Positions 38,715-51,163 are shown, counted from the stretch's first letter. The stretch: 64,000 nt of DNA from Phalacrocorax aristotelis (GCF_949628215.1 NC_134282.1:10910223-10974222), one strand, 5' to 3'. Notes: a model not told the origin generated them from the letters alone. Program-made: numbers and translations.

Positions 38715-38926
38715 AGAATAGAATAGAAAGGAATAGAATAGAAAGGAATAGAATAGAAAGGAATAGAAAGGAATAGAAAGGAATAGAAAAGAAAGGAATA
38801 GAATAGAAAGGAATAGAATAGAAAGGAATAGAATAGAAAGGAATAGAATAGAATAGAATAGAATAGAATAGAATAGAATAGAATAGAATAGAATAGAATA
38901 GAATAGAATAGAATAGAATAGAATAA
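38715..38926. repeat. (GAATA)n / (GAAAGGAATA)n microsatellite
   Basis: About 210 bp of GAATA units with interspersed GAAAG variants on the left half and a pure GAATA run on the right. It abuts the 3' end of the next CR1 copy, whose terminal octamers are of AGAATAGAAT type, so it probably grew from that CR1 tail. The reverse strand gives an artefactual open frame rich in FYSILFYS. Confidence 0.95.
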
Positions 38927-39305
38927 TTTCAGTGGGAAGGGACTGGCTGATCCAACTGCCTGACCACTTCAGGGCTAACCCGACAATGTTAAAGCATGTT
39001 ATTAACGGCATTGTCTAAATGCCTCTTAAGCACTGACAGGCTTGGGGTGTCAACCACCTCCCCAGGAAGCCTGTTCCAGTGTTTGGCCACCTTCCTGGTA
39101 AAGAAATGGTTCCTCATGTCCAGTCTGATCCTCCCCTGATGGATGTAGCTTTGAACCGTTCCCAGGCACCCTGTCCCTGGATCCCAGGGAGGAGAGATCA
39201 GCACCTCCCTCTCCGTGTCCCCTCTCAGGAAGCTGCAGGGAGCAATGAGGTCACCCCTCAGCTGCCTCCTTTGCAAACTAGACAATCCCAGAGTCCTCGT
39301 CTAGG
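38927..39305 (-). repeat. CR1 LINE 3' portion, minus orientation
   Basis: Directly after the GAATA run comes ATTTCAGTGGGAAGGGACTG, then CAACCACCTCCCCAGGAAGC and GGTAAAGAAATGGTTCCTCA, the antisense CR1 3' UTR and ORF2 tail. Minus-strand peptide pieces include SSLQRRQLRGDLIAPC, HQGRIRLDMRNHFFT and VAKHWNRLPGEVVDTPSL. It faces the preceding plus-strand CR1 tail to tail. Confidence 0.92.
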
Positions 39306-39832
39306 ACTAGAATGTTACTAGAGAAGTGATACATTAACAATAATGCTCAGCAATTAATAGTTGTCAAAAACCTATATAAGCATTAATCCCACATCTCTGA
39401 GCAGTCAACTATTACCACATCCATTTTTCCTGAAGAAGATTATAGGGCTTATGTAGATTAAATGGGAAGAGAGTTTGCAGTTTATGCTAGTGTAAAGCAA
39501 CAGCAGTATTGCCTGGGAGGTCAATTTAATTGATCTTAAAGGAATTGTTTCAGCGTGACACCATCAGTTCGGGCAACACTGGTCTTACATGACTTCCTCA
39601 GGACTGCACAGAACATCAGCAATACAGATCTGTGGTGTAACGGCTTCTCCACCTGACCTCGCTGACAAGGTCTTGTACTTATCAGAGAATGCCATGAGCC
39701 TCGAGGTACACATTACTGGGTTCTTGACCTAAGTGTGCCACTGTGCTCAAGGGCTAATAAGTAAGGTCTTCTTTAAGTGGAGCTTTATCTTCGGATGTTC
39801 AGGTTTGAGCAGGAAAGACCTTGTTATCAAAA
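39306..39832. other. intergenic between CR1 and LTR copy B
   Basis: Unique sequence; nothing recognised. Confidence 0.45.
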
Positions 39833-39837
39833 CCATC

Positions 39838-40415
39838 TGTCCTGGTTTCAGCTGGGACAGAGTTAAATTTCTTCGTAGTAGCTCGTATGGGGCTATGTTT
39901 TGGATTTTTGCTGGGAACAGCGGTGATAATGTGGAGATGTTTTAGTTGTTGCTAAGTAGCACTTACACTGGTCAAGGACATTTTTTCAGCTCCCCGTGCT
40001 CTGCCGGGTGCACAAGAAACTGGGAGGGGACACAGCCGGGACAGCTGACCCCAACTGACCAACGGGATATTCCATACCATATGACGTCATGCTCAGTACA
40101 TAAAGTGGGGGAAGAAGAAGGAAGGGGGGACGTTTGGAGTGATGGCGTTTGTCTTCCCAAGTAACTGTTACGTGTGATGGAGCCCTGCTTTCCTGGAGAT
40201 GGCTGAGCACCTGCCTGCCCATGGGAAGGAGTGAATTAATTCCTTGTTTTGCTTTGCTTCCATGCGCAGCTTTTGCTTTACCTGTTAAACTGTCTTTATC
40301 TCAAACCATGAGTTACCTCACTTTTATTCTTCCGATTCTCTCCCTCGTCCCACCAGGGGGGAGTGAGCGAGCAGCTGCGTGATGTTTAGTTGCTGACTGG
40401 GGCTAAACCATGACA
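39838..40415 (+). mobile_element. solo LTR of an endogenous retrovirus (young copy B)
   Basis: A 578-bp element with the same TGTCCTGG...TGACA structure as copy A. It is flanked by 5-bp direct repeats CCATC at 39833-39837 and 40416-40420. The CRE palindrome TGACGTCA lies at 40082-40089. It has the same orientation as copy A and about 99% identity by my reading, but a different target duplication, so it is a separate insertion rather than the partner LTR of one provirus. Confidence 0.92.
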
Positions 40416-40420
40416 CCATC

Positions 40421-43400
40421 ACAGTGCAAAATGGTCTATAGGTGTTAAACTTCATCTCTCTGCTAAAATCCATATCATACATGCTGAAGGACAGAGGTCT
40501 TGTCACAGTGCTGAAAAATGCTTAGGCTGGACATAAATAGAAATGTGTCTGGTGAACAGTTAAAGGAGCGCTAACTGAGTCAGCCTTATGAATTCCTCGT
40601 TCACAGTGATTGATATGTGCTGTAGTGCTGTAAATTCCACTTAAGAGATGGATGATTGTTTTTCTGTTGAAAGTCTGCAGAAAACAACTTCTTGCTCTGT
40701 CGTATTCACAGCATCCATGCTGGCTGTGCCGGGTATGTTTGCTATCTCAGGTGTATCACTCAAAGTAAATATCCCCATGTTAAAAGGACGATCCTTAAGT
40801 TTATTCTCTGTCATAGTAAAAATAACTGTCAGATATAGCTACCTTGCAGTATATGCCATATGAAGTGGATTCCTTAAAAATATTTTGGGGCTATATGAGG
40901 AAGCTGGACATAATTAGTTTGACAATGCCTTCTCGTATGTATTGGTCCCCATATATCAGGCATGGCTCAGTGATGATTTTCTAGCTGCATAGTTCACACA
41001 GACCATAGCATTATTTATCCTTTGCAAACATTGAAACAACACCTCATGCATTTCTCACTGTACAGTCTGGTTATTTCTTCATTGTTTTTTTTTCTTTTAA
41101 TCAGGATTTTCAGCAATGTTTCCCCACAGCTTCCAGATTGTTCACAGTGCAGATGCAGCAGTTCTGTTCACTGGGCTGGGCAACAGCAATCGCATTACCC
41201 ATGCCCTGCATTCTTTACATTAGGAAGACAAATTTGATTATAGCTAGTACTAATTGGGGACGAACAGACACTTGGTTGTTTGTTTTAAAAGCGACAATTG
41301 CCATAATAAGAAGGCCTAAGCTTCATTTGCTTCTTTCTGATGCTTTTTCTGGCGACTGTTTATAATTTGATGCAGCCCATTGCCTATGAAGGTCAGTTTG
41401 TTACAGCAGTTTACACTGATATAGCTGTTGTGGCTGGCACTTAAGATCTGAAGCAGGTGGGTTTGAGTGGGTTTTAAACCACAGAGTTTTTCAGGAATAT
41501 TTTTGTGGCCATATTTTTTTTTCCATAAATATGTCAGACATTTAGAAGCCCTGCAAGGCTTCTGACTATAACATCTTATGAAGTGAACTCTATATTAATG
41601 TTAACTTTAACATTTTGCCAGTGCTAAGTATAGGCTATGGATCCTTCCCATTCTGTGTTCCCCAGTATCTTCTGAAGAAGCCCTGCTTAAAGTGATAGTT
41701 TTAGTGCTTCAGGAAAGGCTTAAGGCATCCTTTTTGTTATTTGAGGGGTCCTATAAGTTCTTCTTATAAAGCATTAAGGATGTTCTGAATATTTTAGATC
41801 ACAGAGGGATGACTGCTATGAAGTTTCTGGATTTTATTGCTACCTTCCCTGCTACAACACATACAAATTTTGTAGGTAGGAGTTCCCAGCCATTATTTTT
41901 CATCTAAATAAATTTTTTATATCTTTTATAAAAGCTATAATACAGAATAATTTGTGACATGATTATTGCTTAAAAAAAAAAACAAAACAAACCACCCCAC
42001 TTTTACATAAGTTGAAAATTGTTTTATTTAGATGTTTAATGGGTATAATGGTCCAGCTGAGAGGTCATAGGATTTAGCCTGTAGTTATTAAGCACTTAAC
42101 ATTGATATGGCTTATGTTCAGGAGGCCCATTTGGATAAAGCACAGTATCACTTATGTGAATATATGTTGAGGAAATGTGCTTCATTTAGGAAAAGGTACA
42201 GCAGAGAGTAAACCTCTCTTTATGAAGCCAGTAACAATTATGAAAAGCATAGTAGAGAATATTTTGGATCCAGTATCTCCTTCAGCCCGGGAACATTTAA
42301 CATCTGTAGCTTCACTGAAATTAATGTGCATTTTCCTTCTAGCATTTTAGGTATATTTAGACCACTGGCAGGCTTCAAATATTCTATGCAAATCTTTAAT
42401 AAGACCTTTTTGTGATTATTTGTATTGGGGCCAACAGAATTTTGTTCTGGAGTAATAGAAATGAAGGAGAGTGTGCTGCATTTTCCTAATGCTTACCATT
42501 TATACGCTGTTTTTCTTCAGTTTTGTATTGTTTCTTAACTGAACTTGGAGAGTTAAGACATATCAAAGATGTGCATTGGTCCAGATAAGAAGTGAAGAGG
42601 ATCAAGAAGTGAGACAGCAGCAGGAGTATCGATTTGGAGCATCTGTGATAGGAGAAAGGATTGGGAGATGTCAGATAATCAGTAGGACAGCTCTTATGCA
42701 CTGCAGAGTCATGCCGGAGAATGTGGTCATTAAACTATAAAGATGATAAATGAGATGGACAGGACCAGAAGCTATAGATTACAGTAGGCTTCTTTAAATT
42801 TTTAATCTAGCTTTTTAAAATCTGCTCATATTAAAGAACTCTGAGAGGGACATCTGTATAATGCTTGTCTTGTAATTGTTCATCATATCTTTCAAAGACC
42901 TCAGTGTCCAAATATACTTTCAGAGTTAATCATGGTTGGTATGAAGAGAGTTTTAGTGTTGGTTGCAGAGTAACAGGGAGGGAGCTGTGGAATTCCACCT
43001 ACTTAAGTATGACACAGGTGATAGTGAAACATGACCATGGACAGTAGAGCAGGACATAAGAAATAGAATTTGTAGGCAGAGGTCTTTTACTAGATCAGAT
43101 GATTTAGTAGGAGGAAGTAAACAAACTTTTGGACACATGAGCTCTTCTTTAGTCTGAGATCAAACCATGGACTCAATAGCCTTACTGGTTTTATGGCATA
43201 TCATAACATACCTCCTCATTAACCTCTCTGTTCCATAGGCAACAAACAGCCTGTTTCTCTTCCCTAACATTATTTCCTCTCTTATTCCCTAAATAACTTC
43301 TCTTTTACTTCAAAAACATCAACTATCTTGTCTTTTGGAGATGATCTAACTGATATGCACCTAGCTAAACTCTGAACAATTGCTTTCTAGTTGTATTTAG

Positions 43401-46400
43401 CTCAGCTAATTTTATTTAGGTCTGCCGCATCTATTTTGGACCTTATGACGGCCGCTGAGTGTTCAAAGCTTGTTTGTATTTTACATAAGCTTGTTTGGTT
43501 TTTTACAGCTATAGCAACTGGTTTAATGCAGCATGAACCCCCCAGACTGAAAACAGCAGTGACAGGAGTTTTAGTCATTTAAGAACTATTACATTTTACC
43601 TTTGATTTTACCTTTGTCTTCAAGCCTTGCAATTCTACTGGTTACCATTTCAGGAAGCAGTCCAGAAATGCTGATCTTCATAATCCCTAATATAGGTATG
43701 TCTTACTCTGAACATTGTGAAGGCAAAATGTTTCCAGAGTCATGTAACCTTTGTGGCAGATCTTGATACCAGTTTCTGGTTTAAGTGCATTTCTCACCCT
43801 TTTCTTATCTCCTTAGGCATATTCGTTGGTACTTAGACCTCTGGCTGTACTCTGGTGAGCTTAGTGGGGCAGCAACTTGCATTTGCTGCCTTCCAGCATG
43901 TGGTCTTCTGAAATGTGCCAGGATATAGCAGGAGTAATTAGTGCAACTTCCACGGCTTTGCTTTCTCTCCTTTGCAATAACAAGGTTATTGACCATCCCA
44001 GCTTCTCTAAAGCTGAGTACTGTTTATTCAGTCACACCTTTTATAGGAGTAAACCTCCTGTAAAACAGCAAACTGTTATCCCATCCAACCAGGCAGGCTC
44101 TCAGGATTTGTCTAGATCATCTGGTACCACCTCCTGGCACCACTTTGTGACCCTAGTTCAGTTCTCCAGTAGACTATGAATAAGCCTGGACAAGCAAACA
44201 CGCATGCTCATGTGAGGGCCACCACTGAGGTTGTTCCTAGCCCTTTGTTGCCAGACCTTTAGTACCAGATCACACCAGTAAAATGATACCCCCCCGTCCC
44301 CTTGGGGTGAATCTTTAAAGCATGTAAGTCATGCATATTTCCAGTGTTGTTTTTCCTCTATCTGTTTTTCCCGACTTTCTGTTGGGACTCCACTGCAGGA
44401 CTTCTAGTTCTTTGAAAATATGTTTCCCATGGCCGAGTTTGCTACAAATACATTTAGTGACAAACACCTAATGATAAATGTGTCCTTTCTAACATCAACA
44501 CAGAAGTGTTTGAATATTTTGTGCCTTCTCAGCATCTGTTACACTGCTATGTTGCAGTCTCTGAATGACCCAGAATGTTAGGACATTGCAACAGGAATGT
44601 TTTTTTCTTGGTTTCAAGATTGCCCCAGCTGTAATTATAGAGACAAAAATCTCGCTCTACCTTTTGCCCTCACAGCAGAAACTGTCTATTTAGATTTCTC
44701 AGAGTTCCTTTTCAGCAAAGACAGAAAACAAACAGCAGATAATAGTTTCTGTAGGCTGTGGCCTAGCTCCCTGACTTCTTTTATTATGGAATGGAAGAGA
44801 GTAGCCAGGCCAAACAATGATGGAGCTCAGCTGAACTGAACAGGCCTGAGAGTCACTTGGTTGCTGGCCTTGCAGTGACCATTTATCTGCATCTATATAG
44901 TGAGTGGGAATGTAGGAAAAGCTGTAAAGTAAAGCGAAATAGTTGAGAGAAAGAAAAACATGAGGTAGGCCTGGGAAAAGGAGAGGATTTATGGAAACTG
45001 AGGAGCGGCTGGAGGGGACACAGCATAAACGAGAGTAAGTGAAATTGAAAGAGAAGAAAGGCTGAAAAGAATTTCAGCCCTAAGGAGTTTTCAGAATTGG
45101 AAAAGGAACAGACCTTTAAGAATAAAAATAATGTTTCTTTTGGGTTTCTTGGTGATGGGATGACAATGATGTAGTGAAGAGGGAAGAGACAAAATCAGGG
45201 ACTTTGGCTGGGACACTAAGTGAGATGAATTTTAAAAAGGCTTCACTGCTGAGGCTAAGAGAATAGGAAAGCTAAAGAATTGTATGGGAGAGAAGTCTGA
45301 AGACAGGCTGGCGTGCTTTGTTAGGTAGGGACTTTTGGCAGCATCTCTTGAAACCACTGCCCAGAAAGACTTGTGGAAAATAAGAGGGACGCTACCCAAG
45401 CTTCCTTATAGCAAGACCTCCTTAGGAAACCAGTGGGTTATGATCTGTAAGAGTGAGATACAGTCAGCACTTTCACTGGGGCTGGCATACAGCAACTAAT
45501 GCTGCAGGATACTTTGCATTCCACTTTGCTTCAATTAGATCTTTTCTGCTCCATCTTTCCTTAACAGAGTTACTGCTCTGTTCACTTTCCAATAAAGGAA
45601 TGGAATTAGCTGGCTTGGTAGGTCTATATGCAGCATATGTTTAATTGTCTTAAATTGTACTTGCATGGAGTATGATGATAAAAAACTCAGTGCTTGCATA
45701 ACATTACCTTTCTTGTTATTAATGGCTGAAATAGCAAGGAACAAGTATGCTTCTTATCTGACAGTAAATACATTTTTAAAAATCTGAAAATTCAGCTTAA
45801 ATTTTCATAAGTGTTCATTTTTCCAGCCAAGTTATGGGTCTGAAAACTGACATGCGCAGACATAGTCGCTTTTGATATTTTACTTTTACTGAGGACTGAA
45901 ACTTTCCTTTTTCATCTTGGTGGAGAACCCATCCTGTATCAGAAAGCGTGCTGCCTGCGGAAGAGTACGACTTCAGGAAAGAAGTGCTTTCATGCCACCC
46001 TGTATTTACCCATGTGGTATAAAATGTACCCTATGGGTATTTTACATATTTAAGGAGAATCTGGCCAGTATATTTAACTGCTCCTGAATCTCCTCAACCA
46101 TTGTTCCTTGTAGGAACTGAAACATTTGCTTTGAGTGATTTACAGTGTCACTCTTTTCTTCCATTTGTCTTCGATTTGGTGTAGAATGTTGACAGATTTT
46201 GTTAGCCGGGTTCGGATGATGTATGTTTTCAAACCTCCATTTGTATTGAAGCCCATGTATGATTTTGATGCTGGCCCTGTACAGTCAGTCTCTCCTCATA
46301 AACACTTCTCATTTCATGAGCAAAGATTTGAGTGCAACTGTATTTAAGAATGAATGGGGAAAGCACTGTTAATGAAGTTGAAATGTCTTTGGAGTCCTTC

Positions 46401-46820
46401 TTTCTACGTTGCCGTGTGAAATTCTTGTCAAAAAAAGATTTTCATTTTGCCTGGAAAAGCATTCAGTTGTTCTTGCTTTTCTTTTAAATAGTGACCACTG
46501 TAAATTGTTTATTGTGCAAGATTTGGTTAAAGTATCTGATACAACTTAAGGAAGTTAGAATTGCAAAGTACCGCACAGAAGAGGAACTGTGCTAAAACCA
46601 CATGCCATGGTGTACTTCCAGTCTTGACTTTCTCTGCCTACTATATAGATTTGGGAAAAAAATGTAACAAATCAAAGAAATGTATTCCTCAGCCTTCTCT
46701 TCATGGCTAACGCGGTTATTTAAGTTGCATGTGCTATATTCAGACTGGCAAGTAGAAAACAGAGGAGGCTGCCTTAATCCTCGAGGAATCTTGTATGAGA
46801 CAGAAGAAAAGGAGACTGAG
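40421..46820. other. 6.4 kb intergenic, no gene recognised
   Basis: AT-rich sequence of ordinary appearance with a short A/AC run near 41972-41998. Translations in six frames give no stretch I recognise as a conserved exon. Distal regulatory elements could lie here but cannot be read from the sequence. Confidence 0.45.
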
Positions 46821-46829
46821 GTCTCAATT

Positions 46830-47300
46830 TACCTCACCGTGGCTGGGAACATGCCCTCCTCCTTGATTTGCAGCCAGTGCATGTGCGGTGCCTGGGAGCG
46901 GCATGGCAGAGGGCAGGACCCCTTTCCCCATGGCAGGGGCAGGTAAGGGTCAGGGACACCCATCAGGGGAGTGAGGCCATTGGCGGTTGCAGGCTTGGGG
47001 ATGGCTCCTGCCCGCTGTGGCTGTGGCTCCCTGGAGGTGGACGTTGCAGGCTGGGGGCAGTCTGCTAAGACCACAGATCTGACTTTCCCATCCCTTGTCC
47101 TGACTTCAAGGCCCCAGTTCTGCCCCAGCACCAGCCAGGGTGTGCAGTCGTCCCTGTGGACACAGACAGCCGGAGCAGCGGGGAGGAAGGTCGGCCCTGG
47201 AGCCGGGTGGTGATGTGGCAGCTCTGGGGGCAGATGGTCCTGCTGTTGGCAGGCCTGCCTGAGCGTGCGGGCAAGTGACAAGGCAGCTAAAAATCAGCTG
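46830..47300. other. isolated GC-rich block
   Basis: About 470 bp that is clearly GC-richer than its flanks and low in CpG relative to the island at 48.6-49.5 kb. It contains open frames on both strands (minus 46829-47281, 150 residues) with no recognisable family. It may be an old repeat or a non-coding exon. Confidence 0.35.
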
Positions 47301-48540
47301 GTGGTTTCCAGTGGCACTGCCTCTGGATGTCAGACCACGGAGCTGAGGGCACCAAAATATTGTGTTAGTTGTCTCTAATGGAGATGAGTTCACGGTGATG
47401 GAGGTAGATTCAGTGGAAGTGCAGCTTACTGCAATCCTATGGATTGATTCTTGCATATGGTGGCTAAAATCAGACCTATAAACAGCACCTGTAACATGTT
47501 CTTGGTGTGTATCCTCCTGTTCTGCTACACATCGAAAGGAAGTGGAAACTTCAAAAGCTGTAGGTAAAAATTCCTCAGCTTCTTTTTCCTCATTTTCTGC
47601 TTTTATGTGCTGTGGCGTGAGCGTTGCTTAAAATTGAGGGTTCAGTCACTTGTGTTCCATCAACTGTTTAGAGGTCATTGTTTACAGTTTCTAACTCAGG
47701 GGTTATGGTTTATCACTTTATTCTGTGGGACTCCATGTCTATCAATCAGGGCTTACAGTTTACTTATTTACTGATCAGGGTGTGGGATTTAAAATCTAAA
47801 CTCACCCATATGTTGTAAAGCGGCAGTAAACATTTGGGTTTCAAAATATGTAGTTTAACGCTAAAAGTTCAGGGTTTACAGCTTACTGTGAAATGAAAAG
47901 GACTAAATCCCTAGATAATATATTTTAAGCCATGAACCCTGAACTGCAGGCTGGGGCGTTTCTATCTTTGCCCTGGTGCCAGCCAATGTTCAGCTCTGTG
48001 GTCTGATTTGAGGCAATGAGCAAGAGGTAATGAGGCAAGTGTTTGAAGAAGTGGATCTGCTTGTGCAGACTTGAAAGAGGGGCATGGTATGGTTATACCA
48101 AAAATGTGGACACGGGAAGTTCCCGAAAGGTTAACCTGCAATGACTACTTCATCTGATTTCCTTCTTGCAGCAAACCCAAAAGTTGTGGTAGTCTTCAAA
48201 ACAGGGCTGGAGGAGCAGTGCTTGTGGCTTGCGTGTTCTCCTTTGCCTTCTTTGTGTGTATTAGATTACTCTTTATGTCTGCATACTAAATTTGGCTTCT
48301 TGTGCTTTTCTCCGGGGCTTTCAGTTTTTGCATTGCTTTATGTTTTTATAGGATTGTGCCTTTTACTATGTTGGCAAGCAGCAGATCACAAATTATTTTC
48401 ACAATGGACATCAAGGCAGTGGAGTTCATATATGCCAGAGAATGCCTGCCAGCCTCGAGCACTCGGCATTGGTGCACGCTTGGCTGGACTTGGACGGGTT
48501 TTCCGCAGCTGCAGGAGTTCTTTCTCCGTCCCTCTGTCCA
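47301..48540. other. intergenic with imperfect CAGGG-TTTACAG-like repeats
   Basis: Between about 47630 and 47900 several short similar phrases recur (TCAGGGCTTACAGTTTAC, TCAGGGTTTACAGCTTAC, CAGGGGTTATGGTTTATC) at uneven spacing. No gene recognised. Confidence 0.35.
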
Positions 48541-48549
48541 GCTGCCTGC

Positions 48550-49500
48550 CCCTCTGTTTCTATCCCTCTGCCTGACCACCCTTCCCACCAACTCTAGCCG
48601 TACGCCCGGCTTGCTCGCCGCCCGCCTCTCCCTGTCCCCGTCGCTCCCTGCTGCCCATCGCTCGTCTTCCCCGCTCCCAGCCTCCCCAGCCCCCATGCGG
48701 GCTCCGCGCGCCGTCCTGCGCGCCCTCGCCTCACGCATGGGCAGTGCCGCCGCCGCCGGGGCTGCCCACGGCGCGTCCCGCTCACCGCTGCCCCCCCTCG
48801 GCCGCAGCCCGGTCATGCAGGGCGGCTGAGCGCAGCGCGGCACTGACCGGGGGCTGCTCGCCGCTGCCCTCAGGTCACCACAGCCCGGTACTGCCGTTCG
48901 CAGTACCCGCCGTGCTCTAGCAGGAGCAGCGGCTGCGTTCGCCGCTCAGCTCGGCTGCCGGCTCGCTTGGCTCCGCGGCGCTCCCCGTTGTCGTGGGGCC
49001 GGGCAGTCAGTGTCGGGGCTGCTCCGCGGCGCTCCCGCAGCCGTACCGCAGCACCCTCTGCTCGCTGGCGCTGCGGCAGTGCGGGGCGGGCCGCCCTGCG
49101 AGCGCGGCGGGGTGGAAGCGGGAGCGGTGCCGGGGGCGCCGAGGGCGGGGGACGGAGAACAGGAGCGGTGCGGGGCCGGGCCAGGCCGTGCTGCGGGCGC
49201 TTGCCGCCGCCTGTGCCTCGCCTGCCCCGCCCGCGCGCTGTCGCGTGCACGGTGCCTGCCGCCTCAAGGGCTGGGACTGCTCGGGGCCCGGTGCCCGGGG
49301 ACGCCGCTGGGGCGAGCCGGACCCTTCGGCGGCTGTGGGCCTGGGGGAGCCGCCTCCCTGCTGGCAGCACGTTGAGGGTCTCAGCCCTGCCACGCTCGGC
49401 GCCAGGGTGTGTGAGGGAGAGCCTGCGTGGAGCACAGGGAAGGTTTTCCCTGCCCTTCAGGGGCCCTGTTCCTCCCTTGCAGCAGCTGGTGCATGTTGTC
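48550..49500. promoter_or_regulatory. orphan CpG island
   Basis: A dense CpG block of about 0.9 kb with GCC/GCG triplet runs, 11-12 kb from the COL4A4 3' end and 17 kb upstream of GYG1. No known gene starts here. A minus-strand donor-like sequence (CAGCG then GTGAGCGGGA, exon side ending at 48786) suggests a first exon of a minus-strand transcript. Open frames on both strands up to 252 residues are rich in Arg, Ala, Pro and Gly and are typical of CpG-island chance translation. Confidence 0.6.
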
Positions 49501-50549
49501 TGTCCTGCGGACGCTGACAGCTGAGAGCTGTGGGCAAGCACACACAGGCCCTGGAGCAGGATGGAGCAGTGGCTCCCTGCAGGGCGGCAGGATGGGCCTG
49601 CTGTGGCGGTCCTACTCATTAGGTACATAAGTGAGTCCTCAAGTTAATAACCCGAGAATTGGGGGAAGCAGGACAATAGGCTGATAGACACCCCCAGGCA
49701 CCTTGAGGGCTCCCCCCACCCCTAGGCACAGACTAGGGTGCCTACCCAACTAATGAAAATTTCCACTGAGCCTCCCTGAGCCCTGCTTGCCCCATACAGT
49801 TGCCCCAAAGCCATGGGACTCCTCAGTCCTGTGTGTTCCAGTGGGTCTCACATTGCTTCTGCTGTCTCCCCAGGCACCCAAAAGGAGCCAGCCAGCCACG
49901 TGCAGCACCCATACACACCCGGCACCCCTCTGGATTAGGACCCCCACTCTGGTGTGCAGCCTGCATGGCTGTTAGGACGGGTGCCTGTGGTAGGGCAGTC
50001 TGGAGCTGCCTGTACTCCGTGTCAGTGCAGTCTGCCATTACAGCATCCTTTCCAGTGCCCAGGCAGGGCTGCCGCGCAGTGCAGCTTGAATCACACTTGT
50101 GACGTTGGCATTAAGCCCTGTTTCTTGATGGGTCTGTCTTTATGCAAACTGGTGTCTTCGTTACATCAGCCTCTTTCTGCTCTTCTGCCTGCATGCAGCA
50201 GAAACCTGGACCTGACTGTGCTTCCTGGCACACTGGTCTGTCACTAGGACTTTCTAGCCAGGTCTGTTTGTGTTGGGTCACCTGTGTTGTCTCTTAAGCA
50301 GTGTGAGTGAAGGAAAACCCTGTTGCTGTCACTTTCTTGGTTAGAGTGTCTGCTAGCTGAGTCTTTCCAGTGTTTACAGTTTTTAAAGGCCATGGGGTTT
50401 TCCCCCATCTTTGCTGAATGCTACTTTTTGAGCAGTCTGAAGATGGCCTAAAACTTTGGGTGGTGTTGGTGTTGTGTGCTTGTGTTCTGTGTGGGAGAAG
50501 GCTGTGCTAAGTGAAGAAGCATAGGTTGCATGTGGAAGATGGAGGGCTC
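49501..50549. other. flank between CpG island and tandem array
   Basis: Moderately GC-rich sequence with a C-rich segment near 49690-49730. Open frames on both strands resemble no known protein. Confidence 0.4.
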
Positions 50550-51163
50550 TGCTTCTGTCCTGTTCCCTGACCCTCTTTCATCCTCTGTTGTGCAGCCCAT
50601 CACTGTTTTTGTCCTTCTCCACCTGTCTATCCCAATTTTTTTAATTTCTCCACATCTGCCCTTTAGCCCTTTACAATTCCCACCCCCTCACCTCTCTCTG
50701 TCTGGCTCCATGCCCCTATTTTTTAATTCCTCTCTCTGCCCTGTATTCTAGCTACACTTTTTCTTTCTTAGATTCTCTTGTTCCCGGTCTCTCTTCCTAT
50801 GCTTTAATTTCTTTCCTCTCTGTCCCATAGGCCATTTTTGTCTTTATCATGATATGTCTTTGTCATATCATGGCTCCCTGTCACTATTCTTTAATTCCTC
50901 TGTCTCTTCCCTTCAGCTCATTGAAGTTTTTTTGGTATTTCTCAGTTTATCTGTCCACCTCACCTTCCCTTTTTTAAATCCTTCCTCTCTGCCCTGTGGC
51001 CCATCACAATTCTTTGGTTTTTTCCATCTCTCGGTCTGGTTCCCTGTCACTTCCTCCTCTCTGGCCTGTGGCCCATCGCTATTTCCCCACCCCGTGCCTC
51101 TCTCCTGTGGCTCCCTTTCCCTATTTTTCAATCCCCTTTCTTTGCCCTGTAGCCAATTGCTGT
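50550..51163 (+). repeat. degenerate pyrimidine-rich tandem repeat (~85 bp type), left segment
   Basis: Recurrent phrases such as CTCTCTGCCCTGTGGCCCATC, TGGCTCCCTGTC and CTATTTTTTAATTCCTCTC follow one another at roughly 70-90 bp. The plus strand is strongly C/T rich. The array is cut on the right by an LTR. Confidence 0.75.

Noticed and set aside
38688..39011. Minus-strand open frame rich in FYSILFYS repeats
   Set aside because: It is the translation of the GAATA microsatellite, not a protein.
36573..40415. A provirus with two LTRs and an internal region
   Set aside because: The two LTRs have different target duplications, the interior holds CR1 copies and a microsatellite, and no retroviral coding sequence is seen between them.
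48870..49628. Minus-strand open frame of 252 codons, and plus-strand frames of 174 and 185 codons over the same DNA
   Set aside because: All lie in a CpG island, where stop codons are rare. Several frames are open together and none shows a conserved domain.
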